Part shown: in pieces, positions 38,201 to 47,482 of the stretch
How positions within the stretch are numbered: position 1 is the stretch's first letter
Layout: every line of letters starts with the position of its first letter
Assembly: GCA_961205875.1 (NCBI GenBank)
Contig: OY540812.1
Coordinates: 18,476,001-18,540,000, forward strand
Source: Sialis fuliginosa
Lineage: Eukaryota > Arthropoda > Insecta > Megaloptera > Sialidae
DNA: 64,000 nt
Direction of reading: 5' to 3'
Position numbers and translations under genes: made by a program
Notes under the pieces: model-generated
Seen by the model: only the letters and a program-made list of their open reading frames with translations
The model's database searches: none
Told to the model about the DNA's origin: nothing

Positions 38201-40303
38201 TTTAATAATAATATTTTTAAAATTTTTGATCAAAAAAAATTTTTTTTGATGTAAATTTTTTTTTAAAATTATGTTAAAATTAAAATTTAAAAAAAAACTT
38301 TTCAAACAAAAATTATTTCGATTTTTTTGTAAAATACAAATCTGCAAAAAAATAACTAAGTTTCTATTAAAAAAAAAATTGCTGACACCAAAATGACCTT
38401 AAAACCTCCACTCAAGGTCAAAATTGTTACCTTCATTGGGTTTGCCCCGCCAAATCCTAAAACTTTTGTACCAAACATTTTCCATAGAAAGCTTTCGTTT
38501 TCCAGCTATTGTCATAAATAAAATAACATTATTAATAATGAAGTGGAGTTAGGCTACTTTCAAAATAAACTTTTTAACTTGAAATTAATTGTGAAAATTA
38601 ATGTGTTCAAAAAATTTTTTTCCTTTGAATATATTTAACAAAAAATTGTTTTTTATGATAGTTTACTTCTAATTATACACGTTACTACTGTCAACAAAAA
38701 AAATTTAAAAAATGGAGTTAGGCCACTTTCAAAATCAACGGCTCATATATAATTCAGACATACATATATATTACGTAATAAATTAAGTAATTATTATTTA
38801 TACAAAAACTGATTTTATTAATTTGTAATTTAATTCAGGTATTGTTGAAGATGGTTTTTTATTTATTTTAAAATATCAATAATTTATGTAGTACCTAGAT
38901 TAAATAATATTTTTTTTGAATATCAATTTTTTTATAGAGAAAATATAAAAAAGTTTTTGCATTATTTTCTTCTTCTAATATTATACAGCCATTATAGAAA
39001 TGTATAAAACAAAACTACATATTTCTATCAGTCACACCGCCTATCAGATGTTGTAACATTAATTAAAACTTTTTAAACAAGATACTTATAAGCAAACTCG
39101 ATAAATCCAGTCGTTAGAGTTTTCAGTCGCCGCGATTTATCGAACCTTGATAATAATATACTTAATATGATATTTCTCGCAAGAATATAAAATCTAAAAA
39201 TACATTCATTAGTAATAAAAAACAAACAAAACAACGGCATTGTTGATCAGACACAGTGGCGCGTTACACAGTAGGTACTTTAGCCAACTGCTTAGGGCAT
39301 CTAGGGAAACGGGGGCTCTGTATATAATTAAATAAAAAATTTTGTGTGAAGATATTTTTTATGCTCTTCTGCCAATTGTACAATACACTAAAACTGCTTG
39401 AAGAGTAAAATAAGATCTTCAGCTATTGTGATTGCATTTTTTTTAAATTTTGTTATAAATTTTTATATTTTTCTTATTCGATATTTTTTAGGGTTCCGAT
39501 TAATCTCACTTTGTCGTCCGTCTGTTCTTTTCAGTCAAAACAAAATATCTCGCAAACTATATAAGCTGGAAACTTGAAATTAAAAAAAAAACGTACCATG
39601 AGCAAATACTAAAGTCAACAATATCAATCCAAATTTTGAAGAAATAGGGAAGGGCATCAAAGATTTTTTTATATCTAGGAAAGTGGAGTGTCAAGATGTA
39701 GATCTCAATTAGTAGAATATAACACTATTTTACATTTTTTTCTATCTCAAAAATACACCTGTAAGTAGCTCCACGTAATACATACTTTGGAACCCTTGTG
39801 GCATACACCCGTATACATATGTCTTGACATAATTTTTTTTAATTCCTACAGCTGCCAATTTTCATAATGCGCCACTGATCAGACGTTTATTTATGTTAAT
39901 TACAACTGTTGAAATTGAGATACCAAATATTCAATTTTTCGTGAGAATATAAAATCCATAAACACATCCATTAACCGTCAGAAAAAAGCAACGAAAAACT
40001 AACAAACATAAATAACTTAAAAAAGAAACAACAACAAGAACAAAAACAAACATTTCCAGCACATACACATACACACACACTACGCAACTTTTCCCGTGAA
40101 CTTGGATGGGAATTCTTTCGCGCGACAAAACTTTGAATTACCTTTTCCGTATCCGATATCTAGTTTGAAGTTATCGGCTCCATATTCCCCGTCAACCAGG
40201 AGTCCCAACCCACCCACCAGTTCTCCGGTAACGGTCTCACCATCGTACGATGTGTCAGTGAAATCCGAAGCTGTTTCCGGTGTCCGATACGTCACAACTC
40301 CAC
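16980..40303 (-). CDS. Ddr: Discoidin-domain-receptor-like transmembrane protein with a degenerate (pseudo)kinase domain, 5'-incomplete
   Basis: Exons in transcript order are 40303-40142, 36810-36677, 33069-32862, 25400-25296, 19700-19513, 19449-18250, 18187-18050, 17988-17651, 17587-17353 and 17285-16980. They sum to 3014 bp with all phases agreeing, giving about 1003 residues. DDRs are collagen-binding receptor tyrosine kinases of the plasma membrane. Extracellular matches to the family are GGLGLLVDGEYGADNFK, VEIIFEFDQLRNF, FCNNFFSKG, and the stretch from SPWIMLAEVSF to FES. A single membrane helix (VVIGVLTAVVLLLLTAFVIV) precedes a 400-codon juxtamembrane region rich in Ser, Asn and Asp. 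The kinase domain keeps HKDLATRN, PIRWLPWES and the C-lobe. It has R for the VAIK lysine, DVA for DFG, a weak Gly-loop (IGVCHAGE) and SSVW for SDVW. The signal peptide and first discoidin domain are not in view. Orthology to Drosophila Ddr versus smoke alarm is unresolved. Confidence 0.9.
17353..17587 (-). CDS. Ddr: DDR-like exon, catalytic and activation loops
   Basis: The acceptor is TTTTTATAG and the donor ATATTGATG|GTGAGC. The exon is 235 bp. HKDLATRNCLV (HKD at 17506-17514) keeps Asp and Asn. DFG is replaced by DVA (17446-17454). The activation loop is short with one tyrosine (KKDYSEVGG), followed by PIRWLPWESILM. Confidence 0.92.
17651..17988 (-). CDS. Ddr: DDR-like exon, kinase N-lobe
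   Basis: The acceptor is CTATTTCAG and the donor TTTTAAG|GTATAA. The exon is 338 bp. RFVLVRSTS puts Arg (17920-17922) at the catalytic lysine position. The alpha-C glutamate is kept in GLRELRFL. RVLGVVTAEQPPWCVQEYGE aligns with RLLGVCVQDDPLCMITDYME of DDR1. Then comes a variable insert. The ATG at the exon start is internal. Confidence 0.9.
18050..18187 (-). CDS. Ddr: DDR-like exon, start of kinase domain
   Basis: The acceptor is AATTTTTCAG and the donor GGAGAG|GTAAAT. The exon is 138 bp, phase 0. It encodes VPPPVVCWNIIP, then VELVPIPRYCLKTVEKIG and VCHAGE. The Gly-loop LGEGQFGEV of active DDRs is reduced to IGVCHAGE. Confidence 0.88.
18250..19449 (-). CDS. Ddr: DDR-like 400-codon juxtamembrane exon
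   Basis: This single uninterrupted 1200-bp exon is phase 0 at both ends. The acceptor is TTTTATAG and the donor AACAGG|GTATGT. It begins DLLMNLAPNSNNSPPTP and ends HTAPREKNR. The composition is Ser/Asn/Asp-rich and looks disordered. Tyrosines cluster near the start (LYSRSPLVDNYYKPNYSTL). I found no NPxY. From memory, human DDR juxtamembrane regions are well under half this length. Confidence 0.88.
19513..19700 (-). CDS. Ddr: DDR-like transmembrane exon
   Basis: The acceptor is TTTTAATCAG and the donor ATGAAA|GTCAGT. The exon is 188 bp. It encodes AARPESDGYM, the hydrophobic helix VVIGVLTAVVLLLLTAFVIV, then the stop-transfer NRRHK and NPFGVTINMK on the cytoplasmic side. Confidence 0.9.
19762..20137. 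mobile_element. TA-flanked MITE, relative of the 46530 palindrome
   Basis: The ends are GGGTGGAGCGAAAA and TTTTCGCTCCGCCC, flanked by TA. The right half (TCATTTAGGAAGCTGAAGAT, AATTCCTTTGGTTTAGGTGT) matches the arm of 46530-47482 in reverse. Confidence 0.75.
21256..21497. mobile_element. hAT-type MITE (CAGGACCGGCGCTAGG)
   Basis: The ends are CAGGACCGGCGCTAGG and CCTTCCTCCGGCCCTG. The 8-bp flanks TATAATCT and TATAGTCT match at 7 of 8 positions. Confidence 0.82.
21602..21945 (+). mobile_element. Remnant of a mariner-like transposase C-terminus
   Basis: The + strand at about 21816-21944 reads GVRTLKENIRAEILGIS, SETLREVMQNALNRAHVFER and then a stop. This resembles the C-terminal LKxxIRxEIxxIxxExLxRVMxNxxxRxxxC helix of insect mariner-like DDE transposases. 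It is a fragment only. A perfect hairpin sits at its 5' side. Confidence 0.45.
22002..22281. mobile_element. Foldback MITE (GACTATCGAGCCGGTC)
   Basis: The ends are GGTTGATTGAGACTATCGAG and CGATAGTCTGGATCGACC. The inside repeats GAGACCG/CGGTCTC-type motifs. A half copy is at 61996-62155. The flanking duplication is unclear. Confidence 0.7.
22901..23862. repeat. AAGTAC-rich element, interrupted
   Basis: It starts CAGAGCTTTGCATAAGTACG and is dense in AAGTACTTAAGT. It is split by an insert at 22979-23694 and resumes to about 23862 (AAGTATTAAATTC). A second copy is at 51054-51420. Confidence 0.55.
22979..23694. mobile_element. Insertion within the AAGTAC-rich element
   Basis: The left end GGGAACGTCATTGTGACGG and right end CCATCGCAGTGGCGTTTCC form imperfect inverted termini of about 19 bp. 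The minus-strand open frame at 23094-23336 has no recognisable domain. Confidence 0.5.
25296..25400 (-). CDS. Ddr: DDR-like exon, extracellular juxtamembrane linker
   Basis: The acceptor is TATTTCAG and the donor GACCA|GTAAGT. The exon is 105 bp. It encodes an acidic linker (PIEGNFTDELQSNEIEEEF, then VTWETFET). It has one N-glycosylation sequon (NFT) and no recognisable domain. Its phases fit both neighbouring exons. Confidence 0.85.
25802..26095. mobile_element. hAT-type MITE (CAGCGGCGGATTTA)
   Basis: The ends are CAGCGGCGGATTTACG and TAAATCCGCCGCTG. A perfect 8-bp duplication, GTAAATAG, is at 25794-25801 and 26096-26103. Confidence 0.93.
26562..27917. mobile_element. Foldback DNA element, copy 2 (TA target)
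   Basis: It begins CAGGGTGTCCCAAGACTGCG and ends with the reverse complement form, flanked by TA (26560-26561 and 27918-27919). Its arms contain the same internal blocks as 13629-14924 and meet near 27170. The long open frames on both strands here are mirror images of the arms, not genes. Confidence 0.87.
28990..29280. repeat. Diverged tandem duplication
   Basis: Blocks such as TCGCACCAAACTGAGATAGT (29098) and TCGCGCCAAGCTGAGATATT (29247) recur. Each follows a similar TTTTTTGGAATCTGTAGG / AAGTTGAGGTCTGTAATA run. A GC-rich head lies at 28955-29030. It is probably part of an undelimited transposon. Confidence 0.4.
30226..30530. mobile_element. MITE (ACTCCTATATAGCCAGCCG)
   Basis: The ends are ACTCCTATATAGCCAGCCG and CGGCTGGTCATATAGGAGT. 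The GC-richer interior has no coding signal on either strand. The flanking duplication is not clear. Confidence 0.7.
31112..31592. mobile_element. AGGGTTCYG-ended element with GGACGGACGGACGACAAA
   Basis: The ends are AGGGTTCTGAAGTACG and TTTGGAACCTT. Relatives are at 480-790 and, reversed, at 39490-39796. It is a non-autonomous DNA element of a type widespread in insects. Confidence 0.6.
32361..32570 (+). CDS. Unrecognised 69-codon open frame
   Basis: The frame reads MRLKAYTLSDIFVDNFNVAI, then a hydrophobic ILLLHVLLSAGLAFS that could be a membrane or signal segment, then SNWYGIDVYGKKLPFALIK. Its composition is less AT-driven than other frames nearby. It lies in a DDR-like intron on the opposite strand. 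No family is recognised. It could be a decayed gene fragment or chance. Confidence 0.2.
   Translation: MRLKAYTLSDIFVDNFNVAIILLLHVLLSAGLAFSESNWYGIDVYGKKLPFALIKVSDMSNHPSNDSIK
32862..33069 (-). CDS. Ddr: DDR-like exon, discoidin-like domain
   Basis: The acceptor is TTTAATACAG and the donor ATCAG|GTTAGC. The exon is 208 bp, phase 0 to 1. It encodes IFSKARIYFSSSGEQWGGRA, then DLHGRVAQFVKLRLYFGSPW and IMLAEVSFES. It aligns with the DDR segment HHRMASAIKCQYHFADTW MMFSEITF. It stands out as GC-rich against its surroundings. Confidence 0.92.
33287..34963. mobile_element. Foldback element with mirror-identical 15-bp repeat arrays
   Basis: The inverted arms are about 237 bp each (33287-33523 and 34727-34963). 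Each arm begins with about ten 15-16-bp units of the form TTTTTCGAATCACAA and continues into TTTAAGTTTTATTGTT and TTTGGACATTTTACGA. Variant units occur in the same order in both arms. A Helitron-like insert sits between the arms. The open frames across the arrays (FRKIVIRKIV, SKNCDSKNC) are repeat translations. Confidence 0.85.
33524..34486 (+). mobile_element. Helitron-like non-autonomous element with internal duplication
   Basis: It starts TCCATATATTAATATTATAA and ends with ATCCGCGGGTAGCAGTTAG before T, close to the Helitron 5' TC and 3' CTRR with a GC-rich stem. ATTATAAATGCGAAAGTGTA occurs at 33539 and again near 34027. AGCCGAGATATTTACGATTT and YRATCCGGCGGGAAAAAT blocks repeat. It is thus a roughly 490-bp internal duplication. 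The family resembles insect Lep1-type Helitrons from memory. Confidence 0.6.
35261..35458 (-). CDS. Unrecognised 65-codon open frame
   Basis: The frame reads MYFKYAVFAVVSQMQSGLYG, then VIIVDLNYLCNTKQMGLIKR. It is open upstream beyond the Met. It has plausible protein-like composition but no recognised domain. It may be a decayed transposon or gene fragment. Frames just downstream on + (35640-35710: FVASKNWYEFLKS) faintly resemble a CENP-B-type helix of pogo/Tigger transposases. Confidence 0.2.
   Translation of the reverse strand: MYFKYAVFAVVSQMQSGLYGSGNIRVIIVDLNYLCNTKQMGLIKRLINLASKNANILKFNLYTWH
36677..36810 (-). CDS. Ddr: DDR-like exon, discoidin-like domain
   Basis: The acceptor is GATTACTTCAG and the donor GTTCAG|GTAAGT. 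The exon is 134 bp. It encodes NGWVAWKNDSFPNKFVEIIF and FEFDQLRNF, then FCNNFFSKGVQ. It aligns with DDR2 YVGWRNES, IMFEFDRIRNF and VHCNNM. Confidence 0.9.
37113..38750. mobile_element. Nested palindromic element
   Basis: The ends are ATATATGAGCCGTTGATTTT and its reverse complement. GGAGTTAGGCCACTTTCAAA occurs at four places (near 37130 in reverse, 37322, 38545 and 38713). The inner arms share GACCTTGAGTGGAGGTTT and TTTTGGTACAAA-type blocks. The left arm is interrupted by the MITE 37592-37917. Confidence 0.75.
37592..37917. mobile_element. MITE inserted in the left arm of the palindromic element
   Basis: The ends are CCGGTATTATAAAGGACCTA and TAGGTCCTTTATGATACCGG, with TTGTTAGCTAAC inside each. 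The matching right arm of the host element has no counterpart, so this inserted later. A related copy is at 1-340. Confidence 0.75.
39254..39877. mobile_element. hAT-type element (CAGTGGCGCGTTACAC)
   Basis: The ends are CAGTGGCGCGTTACAC and TAATGCGCCACTG. The 8-bp flanks ATCAGACA and ATCAGACG match at 7 of 8 positions. It is the same family as 7692-7823 and carries the nested element 39490-39796. Confidence 0.8.
39490..39796. mobile_element. AGGGTTCCG-ended element nested in the hAT-type element
   Basis: The ends are AGGGTTCCGATTAATC and TACTTTGGAACCCT. It contains TTTGTCGTCCGTCTG, the reverse of the block in 31112-31592. The shorter relative at 7692-7823 lacks this insert. Confidence 0.65.
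40142..40303 (-). CDS. Ddr: DDR-like exon (first visible)
   Basis: The acceptor is TTTGCCGCCAG and the donor AAAAG|GTAATT. The exon is 162 bp, entering and leaving in phase 1. It encodes GVVTYRTPETAS through GGLGLLVDGEYGADNFK and DIGYGKG. This is the start of the second extracellular (discoidin-like) domain of DDRs. The incoming phase shows that more exons lie upstream. Confidence 0.85.
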
Positions 40304-41890
40304 CTGGCGGCAAATAATGTAATTAGAGTATTGTTAATACATTAGAAAATGGTCAGTACATTGAATACAAAATGAAATGCGGAAATTCGCAATAGTTGTT
40401 TGAAAATGTAAGATTTGGGGTAGTGATTTGACTGTATTGCTGGATGGGTATGTGTGGTATGTTAATGTGGTAGTATCAGATGGAATGGAGTTGTTAGACA
40501 GTTTGTGTGTAAAGGTATTGCCTGTGGGCTGGATAATTGATACATGTGATCACACTTTAGTCGTTATACTCAAATGTAATAATATGAAGCGTAATCATTT
40601 TGTTTAATGATAATAATTAGAAAAATTCAAAAACTGATAAGAGTAAACATCTGTTTCCGATTAAGTGATACTCTTTAAAAATAGGAAATGTATAAGTTTC
40701 ACTGTTTTGGCTGTAATGCGTTCACAGACCGATAGACACGCATATGTCATTGTGATAATGCTCGTACTCGTTTCAGGGACTCTCAAAACGTGTAATTCCG
40801 TTGAAATCTCGAGTTTGAATTTTTTCATGATTACTATTCCTATACTTTATTAAACAGTACATTTTGTGGGTGTGTAAAAAGTTAGAAATGCCACTGATGG
40901 CGTAATCAGTATTTATCATTTTGAGTAACGATAATGTGATATTCAAATTCTATATGTACCTACATATATAGATAAAAATAAGATGAAATATGTAAATGTT
41001 ACATTAATATTTAATTTTAAATGTACCTATATTAAAATACATTTTATCGGTATATAAAAGCAATATAAATATTTATTGAAATTATTATAATTCAACTTAA
41101 CCCTGAATACATTAAGATTGAGTGAGGAATATGATTTTCTCAACAAAAATGGATATTGTTACATAGGAAAATAAAATTGCCAATAGCAAAGCGCAGTACA
41201 ATTTACAAAAGGGTATACATATACGGTCGAAATACACAATGATGTATACCTAAAACAAAAATTCGATCAAATGCTACCGTCTGTAAGCGCATCTTGTCGC
41301 CTTTCAGTTTACATTTTTCCTCCATACCTCCATGCAAGCCATGTCAATATTTTGAGTTGAGAGTTTTCCGTCTGATGTACGAGATATAAAAATGTAATAT
41401 TGTCAGATTTTCATGTTTACCCTTTCAATAGAATCGTTTGGAAGAGATAGTGACATGCCCCATGGCGCCTTGGCGGCCATACACGGGGAGGGGGCTGAAA
41501 GATACCGTGGAGGGGAAGCAGTTTAGATATCGTTGTTCATTTTTGTTCCGTTCTGCGGTGACGTAAAGTAACATAGAAGATTTTCTACCACTTGTGGTAA
41601 ATTTGCAATCATTTTAAGGCAGAGCTGTATTTTATATGATTTTATATTTTATGTTACTGCGATTTCCTCGTTTTCTTTTGTTTGACATATGTGATATTCT
41701 TATACCAGAGGTTATCAAACTAAAGTAATACATGAACTACTTATTTATCTTGTTAGAAAGAAATTATCTAAATAATATTAATTAATATGTTAAGAATTAA
41801 ACTAATATTAATAAATCCCAGTGTCTTCGCGTAATGTTTCTTGTTACTGGACATCCAAAATTATAAACAATCAATTTGTTAATATGTTAA

Positions 41891-42154
41891 CCAAGACCGT
41901 ATTAAGGAACTCAAAGGTCACTAGGCAAAACTTAGTGGCGGTCCTCTTCAAGAGAGCGTTTTACATTTTTTTTGGTAATAATTGAGAAAAAAAAAACTAT
42001 ATGTAAAAGCTATATTTCTAAAAAGTTTATATATTTTTAAAATTTCATACAACAATAACATTAAATAAACCGTTAATATATATATGATCAATTACAATTT
42101 GGTGGGGGTCCATAGACAGTGCTGAGACTGTCTTTATGGTTAATGAGACCCTGG
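41891..42154. mobile_element. Possible MITE (CCAAGACCGTATTAAGG)
   Basis: The ends CCAAGACCGTATTAAGG and GGTTAATGAGACCCTGG are imperfect inverted repeats. A target duplication is not clear. Confidence 0.4.
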
Positions 42155-42940
42155 TTTCAATATTTACAATAATAAAATAAACTTCAGCTGACTGTCGTAA
42201 ATATTTTCACACATACTTGTAACAATTGGTTTTACAATCATTATATAAAGAAAAATATTAAATGGATTTTAAGCTAATTTTAAATATTAATTATTTAAGT
42301 ATCGTGTATTTATAATAATCAAAATAAGTGGTAATAAATAGTTACGAAATATTTATGTTTTAAAACATATATCTCTCTTTTTTAAAAAATATATTGATAA
42401 ATTCTGTTTTATACAAATATCTTTTATATTATTTTTATTAACTATGAAAAAATAACAACAAAAACCAAAAACTAAGCTAAAATCCGAAAACCGATAAAAT
42501 TTATGGTTGAGGCGCTTTGCACTCAGAGGTAAAGCTTTTGGTAAATAATAGTTTGAATGGATGTTTTTATTTATTGACTTATAAAAAAAATATTTTATTT
42601 ATTTGAACATAATAACACATACTATAAATAATAATAAATAGTGTGCTTTTAAACAATAACATTTTCTGAATAATGATCGATAAGAACACTAGTAATTATA
42701 TAAAATGAAACTATTCTAATTCATTCAAACCTACGCGACCAATTTATTGTGTTTTGATAGAAAAAATAAATAAATTGAAAATATAGATAACATTTTATAA
42801 GTTTTAATTAATATTTCATAAAAAATGTTCTATAAGAATATCCATAACATAAAATATCTTATTATTATTTTTCAAAATAGTTTTCTTAAATGTATTTAAT
42901 TTAATAATGTTATATTACTGGAAATATACGTAGTGACGAT

Positions 42941-44144
42941 CATGGGCGTAGCCAGGGTGGGGCAGGGGGGGCGCTTGCCCCCCCCCCCTAGCTTGTGGAC
43001 AAAAAGTAATAAGTAAATCAGTATTATTGTCCAAACAGGGATATTTCTAGCCTTCTATGATGTCCATTGGATTTTTGAACGTAAATTTATATTTTGGATC
43101 CAGAAAATCAAATATCAAAGTTTTTTTAATCACAGTCTTTTATTTTTACATGTAAAATATTTATTATTCTGTGATGTAAACTAAAATCTCAGGGAAAATT
43201 AAAAATAAAACAAAAATACCTAAAGGCAAAGGTCGCAGTGTTGGCAAGAGTGAAAACTGTGTTTTGTGTTAAAATAACTACCCACAAAGCTTGCCCCTCA
43301 CCCAAGCTCGTGACCTAAGAGTAACAAATGAATTAGTTCATTGCCTAAATATTGACATTTTTAGATTCGAAAATTTAAATATCATTGTTTTTTTTATTGC
43401 AATCTCTTGTTATAGCGGGTAAACTATTCATGCCATTGCCTTTTTATCCTTTTTATACAAAAAAAAAAGTTTTTTGATATTTCAATTATACATGTATATT
43501 ATCAATCGATTTTTTACATTAAATAAAAAAATTATAAATAAAAAAAAACACCAAAACAGCAACGAAGAGTACATTTTTGTAGAGGATTTTGTCTTCAAAA
43601 AGATATGCACATACATATAAATTTAATTGATTGAAAAAAATGTGGCGAAAATAAAAGAAGAAATGAAAAAAAGAACTACTTTTCATTGTTACTTTTTGTG
43701 CACCTATCTAGAGATATAATAAATAATGAAAATGTTAATTTTTTCATAGCTTTTTTACAATTCCTCGATAATAATTAAGAAGACACCAAAAAATTGATTC
43801 ATTAAATGAATGAAAACCACGGATTTTCACGTGCCAAAGTTCCAAGTTGCAACGAAACGATAGAATTTAATTTAAGAAAAAAAGGATTTACCAAATTTTG
43901 TTTGCATTAATGGCCATTTATCAGAGTCGTTCTTACACATTTGGAAGTCCCAGACGCCAAAAATTTGAGGCCCATTGAAAATATTTTTATAAAACTTTTT
44001 AGGTAAGGTTACCATAATAATGTGAGAGTTTTTTTGCTCACCCCTCTCTCATTACCTCGGGGTCCTAGGCAAAACACGCTGACCAATCGGTTTCAAAAAA
44101 AAAAATTTTGCCACCCCCTGAACAAAATCCTGGCTACGCCCATG
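42941..44144. mobile_element. 1.2-kb hAT-type element (CATGGGCGTAGCCAGG)
   Basis: The ends are CATGGGCGTAGCCAGG and CCTGGCTACGCCCATG. A perfect 8-bp duplication, GTGACGAT, is at 42933-42940 and 44145-44152. A poly-C run lies at about 42979-42988. No transposase frame is present. A short relative is at 5141-5295. Confidence 0.93.
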
Positions 44145-46529
44145 GTGACGATTTGTTTTCTAGAAAGAAAAAACACTCTCATACCTTCATTATATAACAA
44201 TGCATGCTATTTTATACAAATAATAAATTCTAAGAAATGGTAGTATTGTTCTATAATTATCTGTCAGGATTCTAGGAAAGAATGTGTATTTAACTGATAA
44301 AATATAAATAATAAATAACAGTTTCCTTGAAAATCCTTCGTTTTTGCAGATATTGTTGAGAAAAGATCGTAAATGTTAGATAATGATGTTTGATATAAAT
44401 ATTATATAGAAATGAGAGATTATGACCATTTTTAGAAAATTACTTATTTTATTACCACGGTTTTCTAATATGACATGTAGGTAGTTAAAAAAAACGTTTG
44501 AAAAGTCGTTAATGGTAAATTAGAAGGTTCATATCCGACGTTTATGTGATCCTGGTATAAATTTAAATCAACTTGTATAAAATATTAAAATCTAGAGGGG
44601 TACCTTTCCCGTTGAAAGGCTGCATCTTTATGCCGCACATTATGATGCATGTTGCATACCCTCTTATTTATTAAAATTGTAATAATAAACAGGTAAACAG
44701 AAAATAAATTAACACAGCGATACTAAACTTTTTCAGAGAATAAGACTAATACCTCATAATATATAGAGTTCCAACTTTAAATTGAGTTATACTGCGTTAT
44801 GGAAAAAAAAACAGATAGAATCTGAAGTGAGTATTAGTACATAGAATGTTAACTTCAATTTAAATCTTTGAGGCATGGAATTTTAGAAAATAAAAAACCC
44901 AACAAAGAAGCACATAAATTTTATTTTTATAAAAATTAGCAAAGATGGTTTATTTTAATTATTAATAAGGTATAATTACAAAAGAAACACAGGTAGTGCC
45001 TTTGTACCTTTGCAAAATGTATAACACTATGATGTACGAACTTAATTTTTTGGTGTTACATAGCGCACATAGTCTATGAGTAGAGCGTTCCAGTTAATTT
45101 TTAGAAACCCTTCTTATTTCTAATGAAACACTATACTCTATTTCATTTAAGAATGCAGTGGTTGCCGTGGTTTTTGACGGTAAAATGCACGATTCATACC
45201 GTCAAATAGAGTATAGGTATGAATTTGCTTATATTTTTGTATTTGAACTTTAACTAAATGTGACTATTTAAAATAGTTACAACCTCTGTACCAGTAACTC
45301 CTGAAATTTTTCGAGGTGGAATATTTTCTTTCTGCCTGTTATGCCTCAAAAAGTGTTAAGAGTAACCAGGGGATATAAGTTTAAACTATAATAAACCTAT
45401 TTAATGTTGTTTTCACTTATCGCTAACTATTTACGTAATTAAAATAGTAATTACGTAGTGCACGTGAAGATACCTCTTCAGCGATTGTTTTTTCCCGAAA
45501 TTTACACAAAATATCCACAAATTATACACCCAAACTTTTCTCGTGAAACACATCTATTAGTGAAAACAGGAATAAACTCCGTTTAGTAGTTCGTAAGTAG
45601 CTTAAATTTATTTTTGATTAATATATATAATACATATATATACCATAAATATTATTTAAACTGTAATTCTTGAATTTTCAAAATTTTTTGTAAGGTATCA
45701 TCAAAACATATTTTTATTATTTTATTATAGAAATTATATTTAACTAGTTTTTTCAACTGATAAATCTGTATATTTTTACATTTTGGAATTCAACAATTGA
45801 TTTTATGAAACTGTTGTGATAATTATTTTTATTATTAACCCAGTTTACAAAAATACCAAAATAATAAAATTCTAAAAAAATGAAAAATATAGTAAATAAT
45901 GTAAAACTGTCCTGAAAGTAATAAAACTTTCTGATTTTAAATAAGTTTCCACGAGCTTCAGATTCTGAATCATTGGTTCAACATGACATAGATAATGACT
46001 ATTATTAGTTAGTTATAACTAATAACTATTAATAAATAATAATAACAAATATAAAACTAACTCAAAAGGCTACCGACTATTATATTGGCATGTGATCCAG
46101 TTTGTTGATGTTTGCATGATCGCCGTTTCGTGTCAGAAGTAAAGAAGGCTTTAAGACACGACAAGAAGAATTGAGAATTCTTGTTTGTTACTAAATAATC
46201 GCTCGACACAAAACCATTAGTGAAGTTGTTAAAGCCGCCACGAAATGGCATTTTATTCGAAGGGAATCAAAGACCTCTATAAGAGTGATTTACGTTTATC
46301 GGTTTTAAATACATCTATATAGCTCTAAAGGAAATTTTCTATAATATTTAATGTCAAAATGATTTTATTATTTATCGAAACGTATTATTATTACTATTAT
46401 TATTATTTTAGCAGATATTTTAATCGTATTATAAAATAATTATAATAACTTGTTTCTGTATGTAGCGTTTTTTTTAAACTCAATCATCAAGAATCACAAG
46501 AAATATTAAAGCTACCTGCATGCCTAATA

Positions 46530-47482
46530 GGGTGGAGTGAAAAAATGTTTTTTTGTAATCTTCGAAACGCTATATGCGCAAAATGTGCATTTGTATATCC
46601 TTAAAACACCTACCGAAGGAATTTGTAATTGGATATCATCCTGAGGTTCCTAAATGATTTTCTTTATTAGAAAAAAACATAAATTTTTGGGCATTATATC
46701 TCGGTAACGGTGTAAGATATTTGAATGCGCAATAGTTTAAATTAAAGAGACATTCAGTACCTTTAAAATGATATATAACAGTCAAACATTTATTATAGTT
46801 AATCGTTTGAAAAATGCTCTCAAAATAAGATTATTTTAATTAAAAATCCAAAAAATAAACTTCATTTAAAAAAAAAATGATTAACTATAAAAAAATTTAC
46901 AGTTACATATTATTTTAAAGACACTGGATTGCTCTTTAATTTAAATTATTGCGCATTCAAATATCTTTCCCCGTTACCGAGATATAACACCTTAATTTCA
47001 TTAAATTAACAGAATTTAGAGTATAATATCTCGGTAACGGGGAAAGATATTTGAATGCGCAATAATTTAAATTAAAGAGCAATCCAGTGTCTTTAAAATA
47101 ATATGTAACTGTAATTTTTTTTTATAGTTAATCATTTTTTTTTTAAATGAAGTTTATTTTTTGGATTTTTAATTAAAATAATCTTATTTTGAGAGCGTTT
47201 TTCAAACGATTAACTATAATAAATGTTTGACTGTTATATATCATTTTAAAGGTACTGAATGTCTCTTCAATTTAAACTATTGCGCATTCAAATATCTTAA
47301 ACCGTTACCGAGATATAATGCCCAAAAATTTATGTTTTTTTCTAATAAAGAAAATCATTTAGGAACCTCAGAATGATATCCAATTACAAATTCCTTCGGT
47401 AGGTGTTTTGAGAATATACGAATGCACATTTTGCGCATATAGCGTTTCGAAGATTCCAAAAAAACATTTTTTCACTCTACCC
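46530..47482. mobile_element. TA-flanked 953-bp palindrome with near-identical arms
   Basis: The ends are GGGTGGAGTGAAAAAATG and CATTTTTTCACTCTACCC, flanked by TA. The arms of about 450 bp differ at only a few sites by eye, and the centre is near 47006. Each arm also has an inner inverted repeat (ATATCTCGGTAACGG ... CCGTTACCGAGATAT). It is related to 19762-20137. Confidence 0.88.

Larger units (their letters stand above)
36811..40141 (-). other. Ddr: DDR-like intron, 3.3 kb
   Basis: It contains the nested palindromic element 37113-38750 and the hAT-type element 39254-39877. The remainder is AT-rich without signal. Confidence 0.7.

Noticed and set aside
41422-41500. Minus-strand exon-like block reading CMAAKAPWGMSLSLPNDSIE, similar to the CxxPLGMxxxxIPDxxI start of a DDR discoidin domain, with AG and GT at its edges
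   Set aside because: The remaining discoidin exons would have to lie between 40304 and 41420, and nothing there encodes them. The frame ends abruptly and only about six residues agree, so I treat it as chance.
46057-46251. 64-codon minus-strand frame in a slightly GC-richer block
   Set aside because: It has no DDR similarity, no recognised domain and no convincing splice context.
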